64,000 bases of DNA from Taishania sp965247975. GTDB lineage: Bacteria > Bacteroidota > Bacteroidia > Flavobacteriales_D > Crocinitomicaceae. The stretch lies in assembly GCA_965247975.1 (NCBI GenBank), contig OZ252050.1, positions 3,100,001 to 3,164,000 of the forward strand, written 5' to 3'. Position 1 is the first letter of the stretch, and every line of letters starts with the position of its first letter. Below the pieces are notes generated by a model. The model did no database searches. It saw only the letters and a program-made list of their open reading frames with translations, and was not told the origin of the DNA. Positions 26,118-35,315 of the stretch are shown piece by piece. A program made the translations under genes and the position numbers.

Positions 26118-27221
26118 TCAAATAAAACAAGCAGCACATCCTTCCCCCTCGGCATCGTCTAAAATGTCCACAAGGTAAGATGATTTCGCTTTTGATTTTT
26201 TTTCCATACGTTTGATATACTCTTCCTTGATTTTCTCCATTCTTTTTGGTTGAATCAATTCTTCCAAGCTTTCAAATTGCCCCCAAGTGTAGCCGTCTTT
26301 CTCGTACTCCATAGCTTTTTTGTACAAATCGGGGTGTTGTTCGTATAACCAAACCCATTCAATTTTTTGTTGGAAAAAGCAGAAGAAACAACCAGAGCGA
26401 CTTCTTGCGTATTCTCCTTTTTTTCCATTGATTTCAAACTCTATTTTGTTGTAGTATGCAGGTACGCCCACACCGCTTTCTTCCAAAATTCTGAAAATGT
26501 CGTCTCGCACTAATACTTCGTCATTTTCCAAAAGTGGAAAAGTGGCTTCTGTTGCCAAAGGATAATCAGTCGTTTTCAAGAAATCAAAAACCAAATGATT
26601 AAATGCTTTCACATTTGCATCTAATAAAACATTAAGTTTTTGATCAAGGGTGAAACTTGTATCTACCTTTCGAGTAATCGTTTGAAACGCTTTTTCTTGA
26701 TTTTTACCAAAATCTACGTTTTTAGACATTGCTAAAAGTTGCTCCATATTTTGATTGGCAAGCAATTTTGTAACAACATCTTGGCTCCAAATATTCTTGC
26801 GAAAAGGAAAAATTGATTGAATATTCTTTTTAGTAGAAATATACCCTTCTCTTTCTTCATCGCCTCTTATTCCAACATAAGAAATCACAGGGTCAGAACC
26901 AACATAGTTTTCAAATGGGTCTAATTTTAGTTTTTTCGTGCACCAGCGGGCATTTGAGGAAGGTAAAAAGCCACCATACATTTTTAGAAAGTGGTCAAAT
27001 GGGTCTTCCGAACTTTTTTCAGCACCTTGCAAAAGCTCAATCTTGATTCCGAGATAAACCTCCAAATTTTTTATTAATTGATAGGTTTCGTCTAGTTCCT
27101 TCCCTGTATCGCAGGTATAGAATTCTAAATCAATAGACGGATATTTGGTTTTGACATAAATGGCCAACGCAGCACTATCTTTACCTCCTGATATACCCAA
27201 TACATGTCTCGCTTTGCTCAT
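26118..27221 (-). CDS. sspD: PAPS-reductase-like sulfurtransferase (SspD/DndC-like)
   Basis: 367 residues. The PP-loop SGGKDS is at residues 11-16, followed by YTCDTGKELDETYQ. Cys94 (RWCTKK), the pair Cys278/Cys281 (GCFFCF) and a C-terminal CAAC (362-365) could hold an Fe-S cluster or carry sulfur. In DndC and SspD this enzyme adenylates the DNA backbone phosphate and inserts sulfur received from the cysteine desulfurase. It overlaps the large ATPase gene by four bases, as sspC-sspD commonly do. The core PP-loop is intact, so activity is expected. Confidence 0.88.
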   Translation of the reverse strand: MSKARHVLGISGGKDSAALAIYVKTKYPSIDLEFYTCDTGKELDETYQLIKNLEVYLGIKIELLQGAEKSSEDPFDHFLKMYGGFLPSSNARWCTKKLKLDPFENYVGSDPVISYVGIRGDEEREGYISTKKNIQSIFPFRKNIWSQDVVTKLLANQNMEQLLAMSKNVDFGKNQEKAFQTITRKVDTSFTLDQKLNVLLDANVKAFNHLVFDFLKTTDYPLATEATFPLLENDEVLVRDDIFRILEESGVGVPAYYNKIEFEINGKKGEYARSRSGCFFCFFQQKIEWVWLYEQHPDLYKKAMEYEKDGYTWGQFESLEELIQPKRMEKIKEEYIKRMEKKSKAKSSYLVDILDDAEGEGCAACFI

Positions 27222-30200
27222 TGTAATAATTCTTTAAGTAGGTTTAAGACAGCTGCAACGTTTGAAGTATTGTCCTTTCCTAATTTATTTTTCAATTCAT
27301 TCTTCAATTGCTCAATTTCTTTGCTTTTGTTTTTCGGGACTCTTACAACTTTTGGGTCAATTTTACTAAAGAAAGAATCAATCTTCACACCAATCACTTC
27401 TTCTTTGCTTTCGTCTATATCAGACTTTGAGATTTTTGTCAAACTATCCAATTCCAAAATCATTGCTTTAAATTTTTCATAAAGCAAAATTTCATCTTCG
27501 TCTGAAAAGGCTTCCAATGTTTTATTTGTTACAGCTTGCACTATTGAATTCAGCCAAGCTTTTCGGTCGTCTAATGGCGAATCTAATCTTTGCACAAAAG
27601 TCTTTTGATTACTCAAAAGCATATGCTTTTTCAATTGTGTAAATCGTTTTTGTAAATACACTTTGTATTCTTCAAAATCGGAAGTTTGACCTACAAATTC
27701 ACTACAAATAAAATCCTCAAAACGCTTTATTAATTCATCGTACGCACTTCTTAGTTCCCTAACGGAATCTTGTAAGCTTGTTGTAAAGTTTTGAAGTTTA
27801 GATTTATCTTGTTGCAATGCGGAAAGAGTTAAACCTAAAGCACTTGGAAAAGCATCAAAAAATGTTTCTTCCGGGTCTTTACTTGTGGCAATTGCCTTCC
27901 TGATTTTTATTGCAGAAGGAGAAAGTCTTTTTGTATTCTTACTGTAATCTGGCAATTGTTTGTAGAAAACAATAAAAGGTTTTATAGTTTCAATAAAAGA
28001 GTTGTTATCGAATTTTTGTTCGGTTGCGATGTTTAAGAATGTTCGATAACTATTGAAAATATCAAGCTTTACACCTTCAATATCAAATGTTTTAATAGAG
28101 TACTTTTCAGGATATTTGGCTATTAATTCCAAATTTTCTTCTGACAAGTTTGGAATATAACTTTCGTCGTTAAATATGGCAAAATCATCTCGCTTTAAAA
28201 ACAAGAAAGTCGGAACCCAAAAGTCAATCAAACCTTGTTTCAGTTTGAAAGGTCTTTTGCTCAATAACTCACTTAGTTCTGAGATTTTAAGCTGTTCTGA
28301 TTTTGCACTTTCTAAAAAGTCTTCAGACGCACTCCAGAGTTTGAAAAAACTAGATTTTCTATCAATTGAAATTAAGTTTGTTGAATTTTCTCTAGTAGGA
28401 GAAATTCCGTTTTCCTTTAACAACGATAGATAAATGGTCTTTTCGGGCGGAAATTTTGAGTCTTCAAAACCTAGATTTTCTTTATCCCAATCGTTTGATA
28501 AAGCTTTAAAATAATTCTTTTTGGCAGTATGAATGGAAGAAGAAATTTTATGCTTGTTTACTAGTTCATTTTTAAAAAATGGTGTGGCATTATAAACAAT
28601 ACCGCACACTTGGGAAAGTAATTTATTGAAGTCTTTTTTATCATTAATCTTCTTTTCTTCTCCGTTGAAATACCATTTAATATCCTTACTATCGGAATAT
28701 ATACTATCAGTTATAAAGTGGTTTAGCAATCTAATTTGCGATTCAACTATGTTTTCAAGTTCTCTTTTTGCGATTTTATCGTCTTTGTTTTCTTCCAAAA
28801 CTTTTTGAGATTTCTCAATCTCAAATAGCAAATTCTTTATTTCATCTGAGTTTTTAAAGAAACAATATATTACTGCTTCTTCCTGTTGTTTAGATTTGTT
28901 TTGTATATCAAATTCTTTCAATTTACCATTGAAAACAAGATTCACCACCCCATCAATTTCTCCGGTTGGAATGTAATTATTGGGATAGTCAGATATTCGA
29001 AATTCAAAGTATCTTGGTGTTCCAGTTAAAAATGAATATTGTTTGGCGTAAACTGGACTGAATTGAATATGCTTATTTAGAAGAGTTGTGATATCAACCA
29101 CCTCCGAAATTTTGTTACCCGCCTCAATCAATGCGGTTTGAATGTCCAAATCTGTTCCTTCAAATAGAATGAATCGTTTTGAATGGGTACGATAACGGAT
29201 AATGTTTTTTGTCTCTAGATTCTTAATGACTTCTTTGGCATTTGAAACACCGCATGCCGTTTTTAGATAATCAATTAAGAAATTCAGATCCAAAATTGAA
29301 CCACTTGCGGAGAAAATATTTAAAAGTCCAATCGCTTTTAAAGCTTTGATGTAATTATTGATATTTGAGTCAAATGCTCTTTCCACTTCTTCAATCGAAG
29401 CGCGAATGGAACTCCAAGCAGAAAAATCAGGGTTATATCTTGAGGTTAAAAACGAGTAAAAATTGAAATTTAGATAATCGTAAACATTTGATAAATTGTA
29501 AAAAGGATTTTCCTTATTGTTGAATTTTGCCAATCCAGTATAGTCCGAAGATTCCAAAAAGGAAAACAAGGAACGTTCGTTTTGACCATAACGCTGTAAA
29601 GAAAGGGTGAGTATATTGGCAGAAAGGATATCTAATGGAAACAATTTTGAAGCAATTTCTTTCAGGAAGTCTTTATTGAAATTAAAAGCTTTAGTTTCAA
29701 TACTTAACTTCAAGCATTTTTCAATTTCAGATTTTGAAGGTTTGATTTCAAAATTTTCAGCAATATGTTCGGATGCCAAATATAAAAGCTGTTCTACAGG
29801 TTCGTTAAATGTTATTTCACGAAAGCGGCCTTTTACTTTCGTCCACTCTTGTCGTTGCGTTTTACTTAATGCATAAGCATACGATTCTAAACTTTGGTGG
29901 ACAGTCGTGATTAAAACAATATTGTGTTTTGGATTATTACAGAATTCTGCCAATTGCTGCACAAAATAAAGCTCTTTTTCAGGATTGTTTTTACTTGCGT
30001 ATTCCAAAAACTTACCAAACTCATCAATAAGTATAAACAACATCTTGTTTTCCTTTCCAATTGAATGATAGCGATTGAATATTTCTGAAAGAATATTTTC
30101 CTGTTGATTCTTGTTTGTTTGAACTTCAAAAGCATCTGCAAACTGCTCAACAATTGATGTATAAGAGCCAATTAACTTTACAAAATCAATTTTAGGATTT

Positions 30201-30436
30201 ACAAGAAAATTTGGTTCAAAATATCGTTTATTCCCTTTGATGCTTTGCTCAAATGCCAAAAGAAAAGAAGACTTTCCTGTGCCATAAGTACCGACAACAT
30301 TAAATGAACGAATGCCTTTTTTAAAGTCATTAACTATTTGGCTAACAACTTGACTAGCATTAGGTGTTGGGATGTAGTTGAAATCCCTATCCGTGTCTCG
30401 GATAATATTTACCGACGTTGTGAAATTATTTGCCAT
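27218..30436 (-). CDS. sspC: Large P-loop ATPase (SspC-like)
   Basis: 1072 residues. Near the N-terminus there is Walker A GTYGTGKSS (49-57) and Walker B LFILIDEFGKFLEYA (Asp138, Glu139), the AAA-type signature shared by SspC and BREX BrxC-like ATPases. The rest is helical with no recognised catalytic domain. Flanked by a DUF4007 gene and a PAPS-reductase-like gene, it is best read as SspC, the ATPase of single-strand phosphorothioation. It overlaps both neighbours by a few bases. BrxC is less likely because no PglX, BrxL or PglZ is nearby. Confidence 0.8.
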   Translation of the reverse strand: MANNFTTSVNIIRDTDRDFNYIPTPNASQVVSQIVNDFKKGIRSFNVVGTYGTGKSSFLLAFEQSIKGNKRYFEPNFLVNPKIDFVKLIGSYTSIVEQFADAFEVQTNKNQQENILSEIFNRYHSIGKENKMLFILIDEFGKFLEYASKNNPEKELYFVQQLAEFCNNPKHNIVLITTVHQSLESYAYALSKTQRQEWTKVKGRFREITFNEPVEQLLYLASEHIAENFEIKPSKSEIEKCLKLSIETKAFNFNKDFLKEIASKLFPLDILSANILTLSLQRYGQNERSLFSFLESSDYTGLAKFNNKENPFYNLSNVYDYLNFNFYSFLTSRYNPDFSAWSSIRASIEEVERAFDSNINNYIKALKAIGLLNIFSASGSILDLNFLIDYLKTACGVSNAKEVIKNLETKNIIRYRTHSKRFILFEGTDLDIQTALIEAGNKISEVVDITTLLNKHIQFSPVYAKQYSFLTGTPRYFEFRISDYPNNYIPTGEIDGVVNLVFNGKLKEFDIQNKSKQQEEAVIYCFFKNSDEIKNLLFEIEKSQKVLEENKDDKIAKRELENIVESQIRLLNHFITDSIYSDSKDIKWYFNGEEKKINDKKDFNKLLSQVCGIVYNATPFFKNELVNKHKISSSIHTAKKNYFKALSNDWDKENLGFEDSKFPPEKTIYLSLLKENGISPTRENSTNLISIDRKSSFFKLWSASEDFLESAKSEQLKISELSELLSKRPFKLKQGLIDFWVPTFLFLKRDDFAIFNDESYIPNLSEENLELIAKYPEKYSIKTFDIEGVKLDIFNSYRTFLNIATEQKFDNNSFIETIKPFIVFYKQLPDYSKNTKRLSPSAIKIRKAIATSKDPEETFFDAFPSALGLTLSALQQDKSKLQNFTTSLQDSVRELRSAYDELIKRFEDFICSEFVGQTSDFEEYKVYLQKRFTQLKKHMLLSNQKTFVQRLDSPLDDRKAWLNSIVQAVTNKTLEAFSDEDEILLYEKFKAMILELDSLTKISKSDIDESKEEVIGVKIDSFFSKIDPKVVRVPKNKSKEIEQLKNELKNKLGKDNTSNVAAVLNLLKELLQ

Positions 30437-31310
30437 AATATGTTTCTAAAATTATGAAAGCATCTGATTTTTTCTTGAACTGTAATTCCTTAATCCCTGC
30501 CTGGTCAGTAAAGGTTATGTCCTTGAAACCTTCGACTATTTCAGAGATTTTATTTATCAATCCTGATCGATTTAATGCAAAAATTGATCCTGGACTATTC
30601 AAATCAAACTCCAAAGAATTTAGGCTTATAGAGCTTCCATAGTTTGAATTATCAAGGATTGTGAACAATACAACGGCATCGGGTAGATTATCTCTTTCTG
30701 TATTTTCAATGTAAAATTGCTCATCTTTGCCTTTTCCTGTCGTTTTTAAAAGCTCTATTTCTGATAGAATTCCTGAAAAACTATCTTCAACATCTGCGCT
30801 ATCAGGATCGTTTTTATATAGATTGGTAAAAACGATAAAATCTTTAGCAACCGTATTTTCATTAAAATTCAAATCAGGTTGGCTTTCGCCAATTCTTTTT
30901 ATATAATTCACAAAAGTTTCTTTGTTAAAGAATAGTTTCTCTTTTCTGAATTCATTAAAAATGATGGAGTAGATAGATGCGAAATTATTTTTTACTAATT
31001 GATAATGCAATAACCATAAACTTGCCTCATCTTCCAAAAAAGGGTCATAACCCGTTTCATCATCAAACAACTGATTGCCAAATTCAGTTGGAATATCTTT
31101 ATTGTCAATAATATTGAAAGCTTTCAACCAAAAACGTATGGACGAAACCATATTTTTTCCAACTCCAAGCTGCACTACAGCATCTTCGTCATTGAAATTT
31201 CTCCCATCCTTCACAAAATCATAACCCTTTTTAAGCCACAATTGCCTACATTGGAAGGAGTCGTGACCTGAAAAAATAAATTTCGTTATTTCGTTATTTT
31301 CCAATTTCAT
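30426..31310 (-). CDS. sspB: DUF4007 protein (SspB-like)
   Basis: 294 residues. The DUF4007 hallmark FSGHDSFQCRQLWLKKGYDF starts at about residue 13, followed by AVVQLGVGKNMVSSIRFWLK. In SspABCD systems the DUF4007 protein SspB is reported as a DNA-nicking component that prepares the strand for sulfur insertion. It is the first gene of the ten-gene operon and its end overlaps the ATPase start by 11 bases. The 619-base gap upstream should contain the promoter, though no perfect -7 box was found for this strand. Confidence 0.85.
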   Translation of the reverse strand: MKLENNEITKFIFSGHDSFQCRQLWLKKGYDFVKDGRNFNDEDAVVQLGVGKNMVSSIRFWLKAFNIIDNKDIPTEFGNQLFDDETGYDPFLEDEASLWLLHYQLVKNNFASIYSIIFNEFRKEKLFFNKETFVNYIKRIGESQPDLNFNENTVAKDFIVFTNLYKNDPDSADVEDSFSGILSEIELLKTTGKGKDEQFYIENTERDNLPDAVVLFTILDNSNYGSSISLNSLEFDLNSPGSIFALNRSGLINKISEIVEGFKDITFTDQAGIKELQFKKKSDAFIILETYYGK

Positions 31311-31636
31311 ATTTTTAAAAAGATCCTTTATAAATACTACAAAGTAACCAAATTATTCCCTTTTACCAAATGAAAAACATCATTACTTATTAACCTTTTA
31401 TCAAAGTTTGTTGGCCACTTGGCACTTTCAAATTTACCCTGTTGTTTTGATTTAAAAAAAGGGATTTAAAAATATGGCCTATAAGAAAGTCAAAATAGAA
31501 GATTGGAAAATACGGGTTTAAAAAACATAAAATTCCTTTATTTTCTTTTCGCTGCACAACTATCCATTTCAAAAGTTGATGGGAAGCTAGATTTATTTTT
31601 CCTTCAAATTTCAGTTTTTGGTTTATCATAGGCGTG

Positions 31637-31668
31637 TTGCATATAATCATTATCTTTGGTTGTAACAG
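31637..31668 (+). promoter_or_regulatory. Complete Bacteroidota promoter
   Basis: TTG (31637-31639), then 21 bases, then TATCTTTG (31661-31668). This fits the -33/-7 consensus and spacing well. It reads away from the defence operon into the 44-codon ORF at 31689. Confidence 0.55.
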
Positions 31669-31688
31669 AAAATCATTTAAAGCAATAC

Positions 31689-31823
31689 ATGGAATTAAAC
31701 GATTTTTTTTTAATAAATATAATCATTTTTTGGTTGCTTCTTACTTTTATAATTAAAACACAACTTTTAACTTGCACTTTTGATTGCACTTTAGATCTTT
31801 TCAAGTCTAGTCTTAACGACTAA
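31689..31823 (+). CDS. Possible 44-aa membrane peptide
   Basis: Starts 20 bases after a consensus promoter. The peptide begins MELND and then has one hydrophobic span (FFLINIIIFWLLLTFII), followed by a Cys-containing polar tail. It is divergent from the defence operon. A short toxin-like or sensor membrane peptide is possible, but the ORF is short and could be chance. Confidence 0.35.
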   Translation: MELNDFFLINIIIFWLLLTFIIKTQLLTCTFDCTLDLFKSSLND

Positions 31824-31929
31824 AAAAAATAAAAAATAATATCCACTATTACGATCTTAATGGATTTTGTCAATTCAATCAATTAAATCATTAAAACTAT
31901 CATTAGTTTAAAGTTCTTTCACTTTCATT

Positions 31930-33249
31930 CTATCCATTCAATTGACTCAAGTTTGTTTGCTCGGCTAATTCCATAAGTTCAATCATTCTTTCTTTTTCGT
32001 CTTGTTCTATATTAAAAGCCATTTTTTTGAATTTATCAAGTTTAGATTGAAACAATACCGCTTCAAGTCTGGTGCATCTTTCTTGAATAATTTCAGTTGG
32101 AATTTTGTCTGTTCGTTCGTATGCTTTGGTTTCAGGTCGCGCAGAAAATGGAATTACAGTATTTAATTGAATTTGTAAATGCATCGCCAAATCAATAGTC
32201 ATTTGGAAATTTTCTTCTGATTCTCCTGGAAAGCCAATTAGCCAATTACAATAAAAAGTTGTTTTCGTGTTTACCGTTAGGTCTTTGTATAAGGGAACTA
32301 CTTTTGCTAAATTATGATTTCGGTTCATTTGAACTAATAAATCTTGCGAGCCTGTTTGCAAGGGAATATGAAGCAAATAAATTCGGTCTTCAAGGCAATA
32401 CTTTTTAATGGTATCAAAGTTTTTGTAAAATGGTGTTGGTTCAATATATCTTATGGCAATTTGTAGTCTTTTATCCAAGGACAAAATTTCATCTAATAGC
32501 ATTTTGAAATTGCTTCCATCTTTTAGGTCTTTGCCATAGTTACCCACTTCATCCCCAATTAGGATTATCTTGAAAATGCCTTTGCTAATTGCTTTGTTTA
32601 CTTTCTCTTTTATTGATGAAATTGGCATTGAGCTGTATTCACCTCGTCCTTTCGGAATTGTACAAAATGAGCAATTATAGAGACAACTTCTTGAAACTGT
32701 AATCATTTCTGTTGGATCAATTTCGTTGTAAAAGAAAAATCCACTTGTTGTGCGTCTATATTCATAAACCAGTTCCAATCCATATTTTCTATCAAGTTGG
32801 TCAAGATACTTAATGGTCTTTTCTTTATTAGGAGTAATTTTCTTCCTCAAAGGGTTATCACCCTCAAGGTCAGTTTGCTCGTTTTGACTATAACCTTTTT
32901 CAAGCAAGTCAAAGCTAAACTGCGTATAGCTTTTAACTAGATCTTGGAAACTCTGGAAATAAACTTCATTAGTAAGCAAACTACTTTCGATTCGATCAGT
33001 TTCTATTTTAGAAATACATCCAGTAACGACTACTTTTTTATTGTGATTGCCTTCAATAAACGAGTTTATTTGATTAATGGCATCATCAACCCAAGCCGCA
33101 CGAACTCCACAGCCTGCGAATACTATTTCATCAGCGTCACTTGGATTGCTCACAAATTCGTATCCTGCTTTTTCAAGTCCTGATTTCGCAATATTGAAAT
33201 CATAACTAAGATTTAAACAGCCATTGTGTTTTATGAATAACTTTTTCAT
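31930..33249 (-). CDS. MiaB-like radical SAM methylthiotransferase
   Basis: About 439 residues from ATG 33249; an ATG at 33282 would overlap the upstream gene and add 11 residues. Numbered from 33282, the N-terminal UPF0004-type domain has Cys22, Cys58 and Cys89, the three ligands of the auxiliary cluster. The radical SAM motif is CLYNCSFC (Cys200, 204, 207). The C-terminus lacks an obvious TRAM domain, unlike MiaB and MtaB, so RNA may not be the substrate. Family enzymes insert methylthio groups into tRNA or ribosomal protein S12. It ends a three-gene cassette with a B12-type radical SAM enzyme and a CMP kinase. Confidence 0.85.
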   Translation of the reverse strand: MKKLFIKHNGCLNLSYDFNIAKSGLEKAGYEFVSNPSDADEIVFAGCGVRAAWVDDAINQINSFIEGNHNKKVVVTGCISKIETDRIESSLLTNEVYFQSFQDLVKSYTQFSFDLLEKGYSQNEQTDLEGDNPLRKKITPNKEKTIKYLDQLDRKYGLELVYEYRRTTSGFFFYNEIDPTEMITVSRSCLYNCSFCTIPKGRGEYSSMPISSIKEKVNKAISKGIFKIILIGDEVGNYGKDLKDGSNFKMLLDEILSLDKRLQIAIRYIEPTPFYKNFDTIKKYCLEDRIYLLHIPLQTGSQDLLVQMNRNHNLAKVVPLYKDLTVNTKTTFYCNWLIGFPGESEENFQMTIDLAMHLQIQLNTVIPFSARPETKAYERTDKIPTEIIQERCTRLEAVLFQSKLDKFKKMAFNIEQDEKERMIELMELAEQTNLSQLNG

Positions 33250-33260
33250 AATCTTTAAAT

Positions 33261-34526
33261 TTACCAACTTTCCTTTCCCCATGAAATTCCTTCACATTCA
33301 GAGTATGCCCTTTTTATCCACAAGCCAATTTGATCAGTGCCTTGAACATGAAAACCGCTTTCTTCGATTTTAAAATTCTCTAGTGGCGAACCAATTAATG
33401 GAGTAAATCTTGTGAATTGAAGACGTTCAGGTTTTAGTTTTTGAGCAAGCGCTATACTTTGAGAAACAGTTTCTTCATTTTCACCTGGTAGTCCCAAAAC
33501 AAAGCCAATACTCCTACTAATGCCGTTTTGTTTTAAAATTTCAGCACCATTCACTAGTCTTTCTATAGAAGTTCCTTTTTTAATATTATCAAGAATAGTC
33601 TGTGAACCACTTTCAAAACCCAAATATACTTGGTGACAACCAGCCAACTTCATAGCTTTTGCAATTTCTTCATCTATATGGTCCGCTCTCGAATTACAGA
33701 ACCACGTAATATCTATACTATTCTTGACAATTTCGCTACAAAGCTCAAGAGTTCTCTTTTGGTTAATTGTAAAGACATCGTCAACAAATGAAATTTCCTT
33801 TACACCTAAATCAAAATACAAATGTTTCAGCTCTAAAATTACTTGCTCAACACTCCAACCCCTAACTTTTCTACCCATCACAGTTGGACTACTGCAAAAT
33901 TCACATTTATAAGGGCAGCCCCTTGTAGTCATCATTGTAACCATTGGTTTGTTAATTGCGTCAGGACACCTATAGTTTTGTAAAGGTAAATCGGACACTT
34001 GAGGAAACGGAAGTTGTAAAAAGTCATTTACTTTTAGAATTTCATCATCTATATGAATGTCATTGCCAATTCTTAAGCAAACACCTGATAATTTTTGTTT
34101 AAATTGGTTAGTTAGTATTTGTTCAATTAATTCATTGATCACAACTTCTCCTTCTCCACGCACAATAAAATCAACACTTGGACATTTTTCAAAAGAACCA
34201 AGCGGGTTTAAAGTCGCATGAGGTCCTCCCAAAATTACCTTTGCTCCAATGGTTTTACCGAATTTCGCCCATTTTTCAACAATTTCTAAAGTAAAAGAAG
34301 TTGCAGACAAACCAATTATTCTCGGTTTCAATTCTTGCAATAATTTCTTAGTCTGTTCATTTGTAAAGCCTTCTCCCTCTGCGTCAACTACTTGAATAAC
34401 ATCGTTTTTGTCTACTGCAGCGAGTTGACATAATCCTAATGGTGGATAAACGGAACCTGAACGAGTAAAGGTTTTACATAAATCAGGAGGTTGAAGTAAT
34501 ACAACTGGTTTATTTCTTAATCTCAT
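33261..34526 (-). CDS. B12-binding-domain radical SAM enzyme
   Basis: 421 residues. The N-terminal cobalamin-binding-like domain (about 1-140) has SVYPPLGLCQLAAV, IIGLSATSFT and ILGGPHATLNP. The radical SAM core has MTTRGCPYKCEFCSSP, with the CxxxCxxC motif, and later FVDDVFT and YLGFESGS. Class B radical SAM enzymes of this design methylate unreactive carbons or rearrange rings. It overlaps the CMP kinase gene by 17 bases and is 11 bases before the MiaB-like gene's start, so all three are co-translated. The substrate is unknown. Confidence 0.88.
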   Translation of the reverse strand: MRLRNKPVVLLQPPDLCKTFTRSGSVYPPLGLCQLAAVDKNDVIQVVDAEGEGFTNEQTKKLLQELKPRIIGLSATSFTLEIVEKWAKFGKTIGAKVILGGPHATLNPLGSFEKCPSVDFIVRGEGEVVINELIEQILTNQFKQKLSGVCLRIGNDIHIDDEILKVNDFLQLPFPQVSDLPLQNYRCPDAINKPMVTMMTTRGCPYKCEFCSSPTVMGRKVRGWSVEQVILELKHLYFDLGVKEISFVDDVFTINQKRTLELCSEIVKNSIDITWFCNSRADHIDEEIAKAMKLAGCHQVYLGFESGSQTILDNIKKGTSIERLVNGAEILKQNGISRSIGFVLGLPGENEETVSQSIALAQKLKPERLQFTRFTPLIGSPLENFKIEESGFHVQGTDQIGLWIKRAYSECEGISWGKESW

Positions 34527-35142
34527 TTATGTAGCGTTCAAGTAATTCTAATGTTTCTTCGACTGTTATGTAACTTGTGTCAATGTCAATAGCATCTTCG
34601 GCACGTTTTAATGGAGAGATTTCTCGAGTTACATCTTCAAAGTCTCGAGTTTCAATTTCCCTTTTTAAAGCTTCAAAATCATCGCAATTTCGATCTCTGC
34701 CAAGTCTTCTCGCCCGAATTAATGTATCAGCCTTGAAAAAGAATTTAATGTCAGCTTGCGGAAACAGAACTGTTCCGATGTCTCTACCTTCAACCACTAT
34801 GTTTGTATTTGTCGCAGCAATTCTTAAAACTTCAGTTACACGTTCTCTTATAAAAGGAAGTTTGGCAATCTGAGTCCCAAGTTCACTCACGCAAGGTGCT
34901 TTAAGTATTATAGTATTTCCTTCAAGCTCTTCTAATTCAATGTGAAATTGTTGGGTAAGTTCTTTTATTCTTTCAATGTTGTCCTTGAAATTCGACAAAT
35001 CAATTCCATTTCTCAATAGGTTATAACTGATTGCTCTAAAAATAAGACCGCTGTTCAGGTGTCGGAAACCGATTTTTTTTGCCAAAAATTCAGCAAGTGA
35101 GCTTTTTCCTGTTGCTGAATATCCGTCTATTGCTATTATCAT
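34510..35142 (-). CDS. cmk: Cytidylate (CMP/dCMP) kinase-like protein
   Basis: 210 residues. The P-loop is IDGYSATGKSSLAEFLA, where housekeeping enzymes usually read GPSGxGKG/S. Substrate and lid motifs are RHLNSGLIFRA, VVEGRDIGTVLFPQADIKFF and RARRLGRDR. It phosphorylates CMP or dCMP in the known family. It heads a cassette with two radical SAM genes, so it is probably an accessory copy serving a nucleotide pathway rather than the housekeeping cmk. That idea depends on another cmk elsewhere in the genome, which I cannot see. Confidence 0.85.
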   Translation of the reverse strand: MIIAIDGYSATGKSSLAEFLAKKIGFRHLNSGLIFRAISYNLLRNGIDLSNFKDNIERIKELTQQFHIELEELEGNTIILKAPCVSELGTQIAKLPFIRERVTEVLRIAATNTNIVVEGRDIGTVLFPQADIKFFFKADTLIRARRLGRDRNCDDFEALKREIETRDFEDVTREISPLKRAEDAIDIDTSYITVEETLELLERYINEIKK

Positions 35143-35315
35143 TTCTTGGTTTAATGGTTATTATTAATGACAAGAGATTTGTTGATATCCTCCTCAATCT
35201 GTGCCCTATAAATTAAATCATGATCAATTTAGTAATGCTTTCCAAAAAACACACCACTTGTTTTAAGGATTGAACAAATTGCTTTATTACGCATAAATAT
35301 TTTTAGCGATAGTAA

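Larger units (their letters stand above)
31311..31929. other. Gap between radical SAM cassette and defence operon
   Basis: 619 AT-rich bases. The only supported content is a plus-strand promoter at 31637-31668 and a 44-codon ORF at 31689-31823. A longer minus-strand frame at 31390-31650 lacks any promoter or protein-like features and is not called. The promoter of the defence operon should lie here. Confidence 0.45.

Noticed and set aside
27218..30436. BREX BrxC/PglY reading of the large ATPase
   Set aside because: No BREX partner genes nearby; DUF4007 and PP-loop neighbours fit SspC better.
31390..31650. 86-codon minus-strand frame in the gap before the defence operon
   Set aside because: No promoter or protein-like pattern, and it runs against the plus-strand promoter and ORF there.
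31930..34526. Viperin-like nucleotide-analogue enzymes
   Set aside because: Neither radical SAM protein has a viperin-like size or layout: one is MiaB-like and the other has a B12-binding domain. Only the kinase association is similar.
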